Source: Subsaximicrobium wynnwilliamsii (lineage in GTDB: Bacteria; Bacteroidota; Bacteroidia; Flavobacteriales; Flavobacteriaceae). From it: a stretch of DNA of 64,000 nt. The stretch is from the NCBI RefSeq assembly GCF_007997225.1, contig NZ_VORM01000006.1:62001-126000 (forward strand). Direction: 5' to 3'. Shown here piece after piece: positions 1 to 8,494 of this stretch. The stretch's first letter is position 1, and each line of letters starts with the position of its first letter. The notes under the pieces were generated by a model. That model saw nothing but the letters and a program-made list of their open reading frames with translations. It made no database searches and had not been told where the DNA came from. The position numbers were made by a program, and so were the translations under genes.

Positions 1-1
1 C

Positions 2-754
2 TGGAAGATTATCAATCGCGAGTATCGGTATTTTGTAAAAACGGAATCCAATGAACTCATTGAGTTGAAAAACACCGAGTCCAACGACGGGGACTTTCAA
101 TATGAATACAGGACAACGCTCAACCAACTTACCCAAGATGAAACGCTCGATACAGGCGCTGTGAATTTCACACTTTCTAGTTTAAAAGCATTTGTGGATG
201 CCTACAATGCAGCATCAGACAACAGCTATCAATCTGTACCCACCGAAAAGCGCATCACCACAAGGCTGGGTGTTTTTGGCGGCATCACCAATAGCCCTTT
301 CATCTCAAATCCAGACAACCTAAAGTCGGGACTGTTTGGTGCAGAACTTGAGGTTTTAGACGCTAGGGGACTTATGCGCTCGGCACTGTTCATGCAAGTT
401 AGACATGTACTAGAACATGATGACCTCGCTTATTCAACCACCGAAATCGCTTTAGGCTATCGCTTTCGAGTCGTCAATAAAAGAGCCTTCAACCTTTATG
501 TGCAAACTAAATTTGCCACTTTGAATTTTTCTGATGCCACAATTGTTAGTACTGATGAAAACGACATCCTCACTCAAAATAATATAAAGGAGACTTCTTT
601 TGATATACCGCTTATCTTTGGCATAGGTGTAGATATAAGAGTCAGCGAAAACAGTTTCATCACTTTAGGCTATGATCAATTATTTGCTATATTGATTGAT
701 AATCAAGGTAATTTCTCAACCGATTTCACACTTGGGTACAAGTTCAATCTTTGA
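2..754 (+). CDS. Outer-membrane beta-barrel protein, 5' end outside window
   Basis: The reading frame is open from base 2, so the start lies upstream of the window and only the C-terminal part of about 250 residues is seen. The second half alternates hydrophobic and polar residues in beta-strand style (GLFGAELEVL, TEIALGYRFRV, FITLGYDQLF) and ends in FTLGYKFNL, with a terminal aromatic-x-hydrophobic pattern typical of outer-membrane barrels. The part before it looks like a periplasmic N-terminal domain. No specific family is recognised; a small OmpW or opacity-like barrel is the best guess. The first in-frame internal TTG or ATG codons are not convincing starts because homology-like sequence continues upstream of them. 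Confidence 0.6.
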   Translation, partial: WKIINREYRYFVKTESNELIELKNTESNDGDFQYEYRTTLNQLTQDETLDTGAVNFTLSSLKAFVDAYNAASDNSYQSVPTEKRITTRLGVFGGITNSPFISNPDNLKSGLFGAELEVLDARGLMRSALFMQVRHVLEHDDLAYSTTEIALGYRFRVVNKRAFNLYVQTKFATLNFSDATIVSTDENDILTQNNIKETSFDIPLIFGIGVDIRVSENSFITLGYDQLFAILIDNQGNFSTDFTLGYKFNL

Positions 755-843
755 TCAAGTTTTCTTGACACGCCGTTTTGGAAAACAGTTTGCATCCTAA
801 TGCTTACTACCAATTTAGCTTCCTAATTTTAAATTATTTTTTG

Positions 844-2154
844 ATGAAATCAATCCTTTCCATTCTTCTTTTACTTCCCTTTCTCAATTTTGCCCAACAC
901 AGTGTAAGCGGAACATTTTTACCTGCCGAAAATTACACCTATGCGCTCCTATACCAGTCGAAACCTTCTGGCACAGAATATCTGGATCGCTCGAAAATAG
1001 GAGAAGCAGGGGATTTCAAAATCGAAATGGATTCTAGCTACACGCCTGGCATGTATAAAATAGTGTATGCCTTACCTGCTGAAGAATATAATTTCAGCTT
1101 CATTTATGACGGAAAGGAAAATATTGCCATCACATTAAGTGAAGATCAAGGCTTGGCATTTACAGAGAGTAGCGAAAACAAGTTGTGGTCTTCCTATACC
1201 AACAGCATCAATTTGGTAAACCGAAGCATCAATAATTTCTACACACAACAAAGTAGTGATCAAAAGGCACTCACGGCCATTTTTAAGACCTTAGGCAATA
1301 CCCAAGACTCTTTTGAACAGGCCGCCAATGGCATGTTGGTTTCTGTGTTTATAAAAGCCAATAGGCCCTATGCCCCCAAGGAATACCAAAATTTAAGCAG
1401 CTATTCCCAAAACGTGAAACGCAGCTATTTGGATGCAGTGGATTTTGGTGATCCGCTTTTGCAAAGTTCAGATTTTTTGATGGATCGGGTGATTACCTAT
1501 ATTTTTGGATCTTCGGAAGCAAACAGTACGGCGCAATTTAAAACCGATGTCGCTACCCTTGTGGCCAAAATAGGAACGAATAACCCAATCATAAAAACCA
1601 TCTTGTTGGAAACCATCTGGCGAAAATTTAAGCTTATGGATTCGGTTGAAATGGCCAATTATGTAAGTGACACCTATTTGATGGCGCTGGCCAAAAACGC
1701 CAATTACACGGCATTGATAGAAGAATTGAAGGTAGATAAAAGCACAGCTCTAGGTTCTATGGCGCCCAATTTTGACATCGAGTATCTTAAGGATGGCAAA
1801 GCAGTGAAAACGAATCTCTACGATTTGGCTGGTGCCGAAAATTACTTACTCATTTTTTGGAGCAGCACATGCGGGCATTGTCAAGAGGAATTACCGAAAA
1901 TCAAGGAACTCCTATCTAATAAACCAAACGTGAACGTTATTGCCATTGGATTGGAAGATGACGACGTAATTTGGAAAAATGCCATTAAACAATTCCCGGA
2001 GTTTATTCAAGTGTTGGGCTTAGGCCGTTGGGACAACCCCATTTCTAACGATTATGGGATAGCATCCACGCCGACTTATTTTCTGCTGAACCATAAGAAA
2101 GAAATTATTGCTAAGCCTTATGATGTTGAAGCTTTAAAAGCTGAACTGGAATGA
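844..2154 (+). CDS. TlpA-like thioredoxin-fold protein, periplasmic
   Basis: The start at the ATG at 844 gives a clean signal peptide (MKSILSILLLLPFLNFAQ); a longer reading from a TTG at 778 would bury it. The first ~110 mature residues resemble the DUF4369-type N-terminal domain found on Bacteroidota thiol-disulfide proteins. A helical linker follows, and the C-terminal ~130 residues are a thioredoxin/AhpC fold with the active-site motif CGHC (in WSSTCGHCQEE, near residue 345) and the cis-proline segment STPTYFLL. It should reduce or isomerise disulfides in envelope proteins or cytochromes. CGHC is closer to DsbA/PDI-type than to CxxC reductases such as ResA, so oxidation or isomerisation is equally possible. 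It stands alone and converges on rng. Confidence 0.8.
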   Translation: MKSILSILLLLPFLNFAQHSVSGTFLPAENYTYALLYQSKPSGTEYLDRSKIGEAGDFKIEMDSSYTPGMYKIVYALPAEEYNFSFIYDGKENIAITLSEDQGLAFTESSENKLWSSYTNSINLVNRSINNFYTQQSSDQKALTAIFKTLGNTQDSFEQAANGMLVSVFIKANRPYAPKEYQNLSSYSQNVKRSYLDAVDFGDPLLQSSDFLMDRVITYIFGSSEANSTAQFKTDVATLVAKIGTNNPIIKTILLETIWRKFKLMDSVEMANYVSDTYLMALAKNANYTALIEELKVDKSTALGSMAPNFDIEYLKDGKAVKTNLYDLAGAENYLLIFWSSTCGHCQEELPKIKELLSNKPNVNVIAIGLEDDDVIWKNAIKQFPEFIQVLGLGRWDNPISNDYGIASTPTYFLLNHKKEIIAKPYDVEALKAELE

Positions 2155-2285
2155 GACTCTTCGCGAAGTATACCGTAGTCTTGAACCAATACCCTTTCCT
2201 AAATTTCATCAACAGGTTAACAATCGCATAATCCAATGCCAGCGGCATTGTAGGTTTGTAGAAAAGCCAAGCCAGCTGCAATCCC

Positions 2286-2300
2286 GACTCCAACGGAGTC
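2286..2300. repeat. Short perfect hairpin GACTCC-AAC-GGAGTC
   Basis: Six-base arms with a three-base loop. Hairpins of the same design (GACTCC-GCT-GGAGTC at 41554, GATGCC-GCT-GGCATC at 41605, GTCCAC-TTT-GTGGAC at 60601) occur in other intergenic spaces of this window, suggesting a dispersed REP-like family. It lies in the 250-base spacer between the thioredoxin-like gene and rng. Confidence 0.5.
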
Positions 2301-2358
2301 GCACAACCGCACTGATGCGCAGGTCAATGACGCAAAATTTATTGATTTCTGAAACAAA

Positions 2359-2403
2359 AAAAACCCTTTTCGATCCCGATAGTTATCGGGAGAAAAGGGT
2401 TTG
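2359..2403. terminator. Bidirectional terminator between convergent genes
   Basis: The outer stem AAACCCTTTT pairs with AAAAGGGTTT, with A and T runs outside. The loop contains a second perfect hairpin, CCCGAT-AGTT-ATCGGG. It sits 5 bases beyond the rng stop on the minus strand and also serves the plus-strand gene. The inner hairpin recurs as CCCGAT-ATGT-ATCGGG at 4021, so the loop has captured a dispersed short repeat. Confidence 0.8.
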
Positions 2404-2407
2404 GATA

Positions 2408-3952
2408 TTATTTGATTTCCTTACCATCTTTATCAAAAAAGTGGTATTCAAGATATGTGTAAGCATCTCTGGGTAAAACCTTTACCCATTTTTTGTGCTC
2501 CAAAAACCATTTGGAACGTACTGATGGAAAACCTCTAGTAATAAAGGCTGCTATAAAAGGATGTGTGTTTAAGGTTATCTTTTTAAAGTCTTTTTTTAAG
2601 AGTCTCTCGAGGTCTTGGGTAATGCGTTGAATCACTTTTATTGGTGCTTCAATCTCACTGCCTGCAACTCCGTTAGGATCTTCTTCTTTTGTTTTAATGT
2701 TGCGTTCTGGACGCACTCTTTGTCTGGTAATTTGTATCAAACCAAACTTACTAGGTGGCAAAATCTTGTGTTTTGCCTTATCATCGTTCATTTCGTCACG
2801 AAGATGATGGTACAATTTTTTTCGATTCTCTGCTTTATTCATGTCAATGAAATCGACAACGATAATGCCGCCCATATCACGCAAGCGTAATTGTCTGGCT
2901 ATTTCTGTTGCTGAAATCATATTGACTTCTAGAGCAGTATCCTCTTGATTTTTTTCCTTATTGGATCGGTTTCCACTATTCACGTCAATAACGTGCATAG
3001 CTTCGGTATGTTCAATAACTAAATAGGCACCTTTTGCCATAGAGACTGTTCGACCAAATGAGGTCTTTATTTGACGCTCAATACCAAACTTTTCATAAAG
3101 TGGTACGCCATTTTTATACAGTTTGACTATAGATTCTTTGTTCGGTGCTATCTCGTGAACATAATCCTTAATTTGTCCGTAAAGCGTTTCATCATCAATA
3201 GTAATCGATGAGAATGAGTCGTCAAAGATATCTCTTAAGATAGAGGAAGCTTTGTTCATTTCACTCAACACCTTACTCGGGTGATGCGCTTTGTTCAATT
3301 TTTTACACATTGCTGTCCATCGTTCCAGCAAATTCTGTAAATCTTTGTCGATTTCGGCAACTTTCTTGCCTTCTGCGACGGTACGGATGATCACGCCAAA
3401 ACCTTTAGGGGTTATGCTTTTTACCAAACGTTTCAAACGTTCTTTTTCATCCTTCGATTCAATTTTTTGTGAAATTGAAATACGGTCTGAAAATGGTACT
3501 AAGACAATATAACGCCCCGCAATGGATAGCTCACTGCTTATGCGAGGTCCTTTGGTTGAGATTGGCTCTTTTACAATCTGTACTAATAGAGATTGATTTG
3601 ACTTTATAGCGTTAGCGATGCTTCCGTTTTTGTCAATATCTTTCTCAAACTGAAAATTTTTCAGTAAAAAATCGGTATGTCTACCTGTGCTTACACGCTT
3701 GACGAATTTTAAAAGGGAAGGTAATTTTGGGCCTAAATCATGATAGTGCAAAAATGCATCTTTCTCATAACCCACATTTACAAATGCAGCATTTAAACCG
3801 GGAACAGCTTTTCTAACTTTGGCGATAAACACATCACCAACTTGAAAGTTGTTATCCTCTTCCTCCTTGTGCAATTCAACAAGTCTTCCATCTTTTAGTA
3901 AGGCAAAATCAACAATATCAGAACTAGATCTAATAATCAATTCTTTTTCCAT
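2408..3952 (-). CDS. rng: Ribonuclease G / RNase E-like endoribonuclease
   Basis: This 514-residue protein matches the RNase E/G catalytic core and is close to the usual RNase G length, without the long C-terminal scaffold of E. coli RNase E. An S1 RNA-binding domain is at about residues 35-130 (VGDVFIAKVRKAVPGLNAAFV, with a roughly 40-residue insertion after LGPKLPSLL). The catalytic magnesium-binding aspartates are in HVIDVNSGNRS and in IIVVDFIDM. It should process 5S/16S rRNA precursors and degrade mRNA. It is downstream of hup and a tiny basic-protein gene on the same strand, a plausible RNA/nucleoid operon. The start ATG at 3952 is supported by the conserved MxKELIIRSS beginning. Confidence 0.93.
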   Translation of the reverse strand: MEKELIIRSSSDIVDFALLKDGRLVELHKEEEDNNFQVGDVFIAKVRKAVPGLNAAFVNVGYEKDAFLHYHDLGPKLPSLLKFVKRVSTGRHTDFLLKNFQFEKDIDKNGSIANAIKSNQSLLVQIVKEPISTKGPRISSELSIAGRYIVLVPFSDRISISQKIESKDEKERLKRLVKSITPKGFGVIIRTVAEGKKVAEIDKDLQNLLERWTAMCKKLNKAHHPSKVLSEMNKASSILRDIFDDSFSSITIDDETLYGQIKDYVHEIAPNKESIVKLYKNGVPLYEKFGIERQIKTSFGRTVSMAKGAYLVIEHTEAMHVIDVNSGNRSNKEKNQEDTALEVNMISATEIARQLRLRDMGGIIVVDFIDMNKAENRKKLYHHLRDEMNDDKAKHKILPPSKFGLIQITRQRVRPERNIKTKEEDPNGVAGSEIEAPIKVIQRITQDLERLLKKDFKKITLNTHPFIAAFITRGFPSVRSKWFLEHKKWVKVLPRDAYTYLEYHFFDKDGKEIK

Positions 3953-4020
3953 GTTGTTAATTTTAGTCCGTTTTGATTCATTTCAAAACAGATGGATTTA
4001 CTATAATTTGACACAGGAAT

Positions 4021-4036
4021 CCCGATATGTATCGGG
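4021..4036. repeat. Hairpin CCCGAT-ATGT-ATCGGG
   Basis: Perfect six-base arms around a four-base loop, between rng and the small basic-protein gene. It has the same arms as the hairpin inside the terminator at 2375-2390, so this is a second copy of a dispersed short palindrome. It could attenuate transcription into rng, but no U-tract follows on the minus strand. Confidence 0.55.
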
Positions 4037-4151
4037 AAAATCCAGCAAATTCATGAAATGCGAAGGTAAATACGCAAATTTAACCATGAATTTTATATCA
4101 AAGAACGTTTGTTAAAAACTGAAAAAGTAGTTAAAAAACTACTTTTTCAAT

Positions 4152-4241
4152 TTATTTCTTTTTGTGACGATTAGCGCGTCTACGTTTCTTACGCTTATGC
4201 GTCGCTACCTTGTGTCTTTTTCTTTTTTTACCACTTGGCAT
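4152..4241 (-). CDS. 29-residue highly basic protein, candidate ribosome-associated
   Basis: The short frame from the ATG at 4241 encodes MPSGKKRKRHKVATHKRKKR followed by RRANRHKKK. Seventeen of 29 residues are Lys or Arg and three are His, with no acidic residue. Such composition is typical of tiny ribosomal proteins (bL36, bTHX, and bL38 described from the Flavobacterium johnsoniae ribosome) rather than chance coding. Its position between hup and rng on the same strand fits an RNA/DNA-binding role. I believe near-identical peptides are common in Flavobacteriia, but I cannot confirm which ribosomal family, if any, it belongs to. It is 36 bases downstream of the hup stop. Confidence 0.75.
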   Translation of the reverse strand: MPSGKKRKRHKVATHKRKKRRRANRHKKK

Positions 4242-4277
4242 AAATTATGTTTTTAAATTAATTTTTATTTTAAATTC

Positions 4278-4568
4278 TTAGTTGACTTCAACGTTGGTCT
4301 TAACACCTTCTACAAATACTTTTGCAGGTTTAAATGCAGGAATGTTGTGAGCAGGAATCTTAATTGTAGTGTTTTTAGAAATGTTACGTCCTGTTTTTTC
4401 TGCTCTAGTTTTAACGATAAAACTTCCAAAACCTCTCAGGTAAACGTTATCTCCACCTTCTAATGAAGATTTTACTTCTTCCATAAAAGTTTCAACCGTT
4501 GCTTGAACATCACCTTTTTCCATTCCTAGTCTGTCAGAAATCTTAGCTACTATATCAGCTTTTGTCAT
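4278..4568 (-). CDS. hup: HU-family DNA-binding protein
   Basis: The 96-residue protein has the HU/IHF fold: an N-terminal helical dimerisation part (MTKADIVAKISDRLGMEKGD) and the beta-arm signature GFGSFIVKTRAEKTGRNIS, then IPAHNIPAFKPAKVF. It bends and compacts DNA as a dimer and acts in nucleoid structure and replication. The typical arm proline is replaced in the local sequence TTIKIPAHNIP, but the overall pattern is canonical. A TAnnTTTG promoter element lies 44 bases upstream. It diverges from mutY. Confidence 0.95.
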   Translation of the reverse strand: MTKADIVAKISDRLGMEKGDVQATVETFMEEVKSSLEGGDNVYLRGFGSFIVKTRAEKTGRNISKNTTIKIPAHNIPAFKPAKVFVEGVKTNVEVN

Positions 4569-4611
4569 TGTTATTAATTTTTAGGGTTAATCTATTAATT
4601 ATAAGGGACTG

Positions 4612-4619
4612 CAAATATA
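4612..4619 (-). promoter_or_regulatory. Bacteroidota -7 promoter element for hup
   Basis: On the minus strand the sequence reads TATATTTG, an exact TAnnTTTG match, about 44 bases upstream of the hup ATG. The leader would be about 37 bases. Confidence 0.6.
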
Positions 4620-4677
4620 GTATTTTTAATTTCAATATTTCTAGTGTAATTAATTAAAATTTAACCTTATAAAGATT

Positions 4678-4685
4678 TATTTTTG
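4678..4685 (+). promoter_or_regulatory. Bacteroidota -7 promoter element for mutY
   Basis: TATTTTTG matches TAnnTTTG and ends 19 bases before the mutY ATG, which predicts a leader of about 12-14 bases. It is divergent from and about 60 bases away from the hup element. Confidence 0.55.
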
Positions 4686-4704
4686 TGGCAGTTACAACAA
4701 TTTT

Positions 4705-5751
4705 ATGCATTTTAAGACAAGATTAACTAATTGGTACTCAATTCATAAACGCAGTTTACCCTGGCGACAAACTAAAAACCCCTATTACATATGGCTTTCT
4801 GAAATTATCATGCAACAAACCCAAGTGAAGCAAGGTTCACCCTATTATGAAGCTTTTGTTTCAAGGTTCCCTACGGTTTTTGACCTTGCCGATGCACATG
4901 AAGAAGAGGTGTTGAAACTGTGGCAAGGTTTGGGCTATTACTCTAGGGCTCGTAATTTACATGCTTCGGCAAAACACATTGCCTCCAATTTAAATGGGAT
5001 CTTTCCAAAAACCTATTCTGAGATCATTAAATTGAAAGGTGTTGGCGATTACACCGCAAGTGCCATTGCCTCTATATGTTTTGATGAACCCACTGCAGTT
5101 GTAGACGGCAATGTCTACCGTGTATTGTCTCGCTATTTTGGCATTGACACCCCTATTAATTCTACGGAAGGCGTCAAGGAATTCAAAAAACTAGCCACTA
5201 CATTGATTGACCATGAACACCCAGGTGATTACAACCAGGCGCTCATGGAGTTTGGCGCCACGCAATGTAAGCCCAAAAACCCTTATTGTTTGCATTGCCC
5301 TTTCAATGCGAGCTGCGAAGCCTTGCAAAAAGGAAGGATTGACCAATTACCAGTAAAACTTGGCAAAACAAAAGTGAGCAAAAAGCATTTCAACTTTTTA
5401 GTGCTCATTTCTCCAGATAGAACGACACTTTTTGAAAAACGAACCAAAAAAGGGATTTGGCGGAACCTCTATCAGTTTCCGCTCATAGAGACTAAAACAG
5501 AATTGGCCGCAGAAGATTTCAAACAGCACCCAAAAATTAAGGCCTATTTTGAAGACCTTCCGTTTGAGCACAGTCTATATAACACTAAAGAATTAATCCA
5601 TAAACTCTCCCATCAACATCTTCATACCCGGTTTTGGATCATTGAACTTGAAGCGTTGCCTGAGCAAGGCATGCCAATTTCCGAAGTAAAGAATTTACCC
5701 GCCCCAATTTTAATTGGCAATTTCATTGAGGCATTTGATTTCACATCTTAA
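4705..5751 (+). CDS. mutY: A/G-specific adenine glycosylase MutY
   Basis: MutY removes adenine mispaired with 8-oxoguanine in base excision repair. The 348-residue protein starts with the classic WRQTKNPYYIWLSEIIMQQT segment, which contains the catalytic Glu. The helix-hairpin-helix LKGVGDYTASAIASICF and the catalytic Asp in AVVDGNVYRV follow. The four-cysteine iron-sulfur loop is present (CKPKNPYCLHCPFNASC). The C-terminal third is the NUDIX-like 8-oxoG recognition domain. It begins the conserved flavobacterial run mutY-ssb-gldE-gldD. Confidence 0.96.
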   Translation: MHFKTRLTNWYSIHKRSLPWRQTKNPYYIWLSEIIMQQTQVKQGSPYYEAFVSRFPTVFDLADAHEEEVLKLWQGLGYYSRARNLHASAKHIASNLNGIFPKTYSEIIKLKGVGDYTASAIASICFDEPTAVVDGNVYRVLSRYFGIDTPINSTEGVKEFKKLATTLIDHEHPGDYNQALMEFGATQCKPKNPYCLHCPFNASCEALQKGRIDQLPVKLGKTKVSKKHFNFLVLISPDRTTLFEKRTKKGIWRNLYQFPLIETKTELAAEDFKQHPKIKAYFEDLPFEHSLYNTKELIHKLSHQHLHTRFWIIELEALPEQGMPISEVKNLPAPILIGNFIEAFDFTS

Positions 5752-5846
5752 AAACAACATTTTAATAACCCAATTTAGAGGCCTACTACAAACAATAGCA
5801 TTCCAAACAAATTCCTAAAATGGGTTCTCGGTGCTCTCAAAATGTT

Positions 5847-5854
5847 TAATTTTG
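5847..5854 (+). promoter_or_regulatory. -7 promoter element for ssb-gldE(-gldD)
   Basis: TAATTTTG matches TAnnTTTG and lies 20 bases before the ssb ATG. It is in the 123-base mutY-ssb spacer, so ssb probably has its own promoter. Confidence 0.5.
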
Positions 5855-5874
5855 TAACTTAAAATGAAGAGATT

Positions 5875-6339
5875 ATGTCTGGAACCTTAAATAAAGTGAT
5901 GCTCATTGGGCATTTGGGAGATGAAGTGAAAATGCACTACTTTGAAGGCGGCAATTGCATAGGCAGATTTCCGTTGGCCACCAATGAGACCTACACCAGT
6001 AAGCAAACCAATGAACGTGTCACGAATACGGAGTGGCACAATATTGTAGTGCGCAATAAGGCTGCTGAAATATGCGAAAAATACTTATCCAAAGGCGATA
6101 AGGTCTATATTGAAGGACGCATCAAAACCAAAAAATGGCAAGATGATAAAGGCATGGACCGTTACTCTACCGAAATACAGTGCACTGAATTCACGTTTTT
6201 GAGCACCAAAAATGAGGGACAAACTGGCACGACTCCGCCACAAGCCAACCAGCAAAGTAACGAGCAAACCCAACATCAAACCTCAAACCAAACAACTGAA
6301 AAGCCCAAGGAAGAGGATCATGATGACCTACCCTTTTAA
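5875..6339 (+). CDS. ssb: Single-stranded DNA-binding protein
   Basis: The N-terminal ~110 residues form the SSB OB-fold (LNKVMLIGHLGDEVKMHYF, TEWHNIVVRNKAAEICEKYL, GDKVYIEGRIKTKKWQDDKG). A Gln/Thr-rich disordered linker follows. The acidic tip EEDHDDLPF ends in the aromatic residue that recruits repair and replication partners. It binds and protects ssDNA. The same nine-residue tip is found on the DUF3127 protein at 25725-26096. gldE follows 16 bases downstream. Confidence 0.96.
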   Translation: MSGTLNKVMLIGHLGDEVKMHYFEGGNCIGRFPLATNETYTSKQTNERVTNTEWHNIVVRNKAAEICEKYLSKGDKVYIEGRIKTKKWQDDKGMDRYSTEIQCTEFTFLSTKNEGQTGTTPPQANQQSNEQTQHQTSNQTTEKPKEEDHDDLPF

Positions 6340-6355
6340 TTAACTAAATTAGTCT

Positions 6356-7672
6356 TTGATCTTGGACCCTGAACCCATAAGTTCGTTTTTATTACCACTT
6401 CTAAATATAGATTTGGCTCTAATTTTTGGACTCGTTTTACTTGTTGTGCTTTTGCTATGCTCTGCCCTGATTTCTGGCGCTGAAGTGGCTTTGTTTTCCT
6501 TGACCAAATCTGATTTGGACACAGGGCTATCAGAACAAAGCAAAGCCTTTGATATTATTGTTAGATTGTTGGAACGTCCCAAGAAACTTTTGGCCACGAT
6601 ATTGGTTGCCAATAATTTTATCAATATTGGCATCGTCATCCTCTTTGCCTATTTGAGCGAAACAATATTCCAATCTGTAACTATTGGTTGGGTGCGGTTT
6701 TTATTGGAAGTGGTTGTGATTACCTTCTTGATTTTATTGATTGGTGAGATTGTACCAAAAATTTATGCGAGCAGAAACCGCAATAAGTTTTCGATGTTTA
6801 TGGCCATACCTTTAAGGGTGTTAGATGTTGTATTCTCACCAGTGAGTTTGCCCATGCGCCAAATTACCATTGCCATTCACAATAAACTGGGCAAACAGAA
6901 ATCCAATTTGAGCATTGATCAATTGTCACAGGCCTTAGAACTAACCAATAATAGTGACACCTCAGTGGAGGAGCATAAAATCCTTCAGGGCATTGTATCT
7001 TTTGGCAATACAGACACCAAACAAGTGATGCGTCCCAGGGTAGACATATTCGCCATTAATGAAGATCAAAAATATGCCGACATACTTCCCGAGATCGTAA
7101 AGAACGGGTATTCCAGGATTCCTGCGTATAAAGATAATATTGACAATGTCACGGGCATCCTATATGTGAAAGACCTGTTGCCTTATGTAGATAGAAAACA
7201 ATTTGATTGGACCACACTTTTGCGCGAACCTTTTTTCGTGCCAGAGAACAAGAAACTTGACGATTTGATGGCCGAATTCCAAGACAAAAAAGTGCATCTT
7301 GCAGTTGTTGTAGATGAATATGGCGGCACCTCAGGGCTGATCTCTTTAGAAGATGTGATTGAGGAAATCGTTGGCGATATTAGTGATGAGTTTGACGATG
7401 AAGACATAAACTTTGTCAAAATTGATGCCAAGAACTATTCTTTTGATGGGAAAACAACCTTAAAACAATTCTATAAAATCATTGATCAAAACGTAGAGGA
7501 GGTTTTTGAAAATCACAAAGGTGAAGCGGAAACGATTGCAGGCTTTATTTTGGAAATTTCAGGAATTTTCCCAAAACGCCTGAGTAAGATCAATTTCAAG
7601 AATTTTGTGTTTACCATAGAAGCACTGGATAAAAAACGCATCAAACAGGTTAAGTTTACGATTTTGGATTGA
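6356..7672 (+). CDS. gldE: Gliding motility protein GldE (DUF21/CBS/CorC_HlyC)
   Basis: The 438-residue membrane protein has an N-terminal DUF21 (CNNM) region with hydrophobic segments at about residues 20-40, 85-105 and 120-140, then a CBS pair (RVDIFAINEDQKYADILPE; VHLAVVVDEYGGTSGLISLE) and a C-terminal CorC_HlyC domain. GldE of F. johnsoniae is needed with GldD for gliding and type IX secretion. An in-frame TAG just upstream (6350-6352) forces a TTG start, at 6356 or 6362; 6356 is 16 bases after the ssb stop, so translational coupling to ssb is likely. Paralogous HlyC/CorC transporters are the alternative, but the ssb-gldD context favours GldE. Confidence 0.92.
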   Translation: MILDPEPISSFLLPLLNIDLALIFGLVLLVVLLLCSALISGAEVALFSLTKSDLDTGLSEQSKAFDIIVRLLERPKKLLATILVANNFINIGIVILFAYLSETIFQSVTIGWVRFLLEVVVITFLILLIGEIVPKIYASRNRNKFSMFMAIPLRVLDVVFSPVSLPMRQITIAIHNKLGKQKSNLSIDQLSQALELTNNSDTSVEEHKILQGIVSFGNTDTKQVMRPRVDIFAINEDQKYADILPEIVKNGYSRIPAYKDNIDNVTGILYVKDLLPYVDRKQFDWTTLLREPFFVPENKKLDDLMAEFQDKKVHLAVVVDEYGGTSGLISLEDVIEEIVGDISDEFDDEDINFVKIDAKNYSFDGKTTLKQFYKIIDQNVEEVFENHKGEAETIAGFILEISGIFPKRLSKINFKNFVFTIEALDKKRIKQVKFTILD

Positions 7673-7832
7673 TGCCACTGACTTCAATATTCAAAAGTCG
7701 CCAACTTTCAATACAGGAACGATTTTTCAATTGACATGCGTTTTAAAAGCTTCAGTAGGAGACAATTCTCAAGAGTCGTATTATATTTTGTAGTTTGCGC
7801 ACTAATTTCAGCCTAAAAAAATCCTAAGAGCA

Positions 7833-8414
7833 ATGACCATTAAAAAGTTCATCATTCCCATATTGGCTTCTGTATGTATTTCCTGCGGAAGCGATCCCCT
7901 GCCTAAACCTAAAGCCATGTTGCGATTGGAATATCCACAACCCAAATACGTCAAGGTGGACGTGCCATTGCCATTTACTTTTGAAAAAAATGTTTTGGCA
8001 GATGATATTTCTAGCATCAAATTGGACGGGGTAAATAACCTCGTTGGTGTGGATGTTACCTACCCTAGTTTGAAGGGCACCGTTTATTTAACCTATAAAA
8101 AGGTAGAGGATGGCAATCTCACTAAACTCTTGACCGATGCACAAGAGCTTACCCAAAAGCATAGCATCAAAGCCGATGAAATTGAGGGCGTCTTATACGA
8201 GAATCCAAACAATAAGGTATTTGGGATGTTCTATGAAGTTGGCGGTAACGCTGCGTCACAGTCGCAATTTTATGTGACCGATAGTACCAATCATTTTTTA
8301 ACCGGTTCGCTCTATTTTTATGCGAAGCCCAATTATGATTCCATCCTGCCTGCTGCGGAATATTTAAAGAAAGACATCAAACACATTATGGAAACGATTG
8401 AATGGAAAGAGTAA
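7833..8414 (+). CDS. gldD: Gliding motility lipoprotein GldD
   Basis: The 193-residue protein starts with a lipoprotein signal (lipobox ISCG, Cys at residue 18) and continues with the GldD pattern PKPKAMLRLEYPQPKYVKVD, YPSLKGTVYLTYK and a C-terminal LKKDIKHIMETIEWKE. GldD is an essential gliding/T9SS component whose biochemical role is unknown. It follows gldE after 160 bases. Its last ~180 bases and its terminator have a decayed second copy at 12272-12513. Confidence 0.94.
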   Translation: MTIKKFIIPILASVCISCGSDPLPKPKAMLRLEYPQPKYVKVDVPLPFTFEKNVLADDISSIKLDGVNNLVGVDVTYPSLKGTVYLTYKKVEDGNLTKLLTDAQELTQKHSIKADEIEGVLYENPNNKVFGMFYEVGGNAASQSQFYVTDSTNHFLTGSLYFYAKPNYDSILPAAEYLKKDIKHIMETIEWKE

Positions 8415-8444
8415 AGGCTTGATATTTCCAAATTCCATATAAAA

Positions 8445-8476
8445 AAAAATGCCCTTCAGTTTTGAAGGGCATTTTT
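8445..8476. terminator. Terminator between gldD and the Oar-like TBDR
   Basis: The perfect 14-base stem AAAAATGCCCTTCA / TGAAGGGCATTTTT has a four-base loop and A/T runs on both sides, so it can end transcripts from both convergent genes. A mutated copy is at 12478-12513. Confidence 0.85.
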
Positions 8477-8494
8477 GGTAATTGAAGTTATGGT

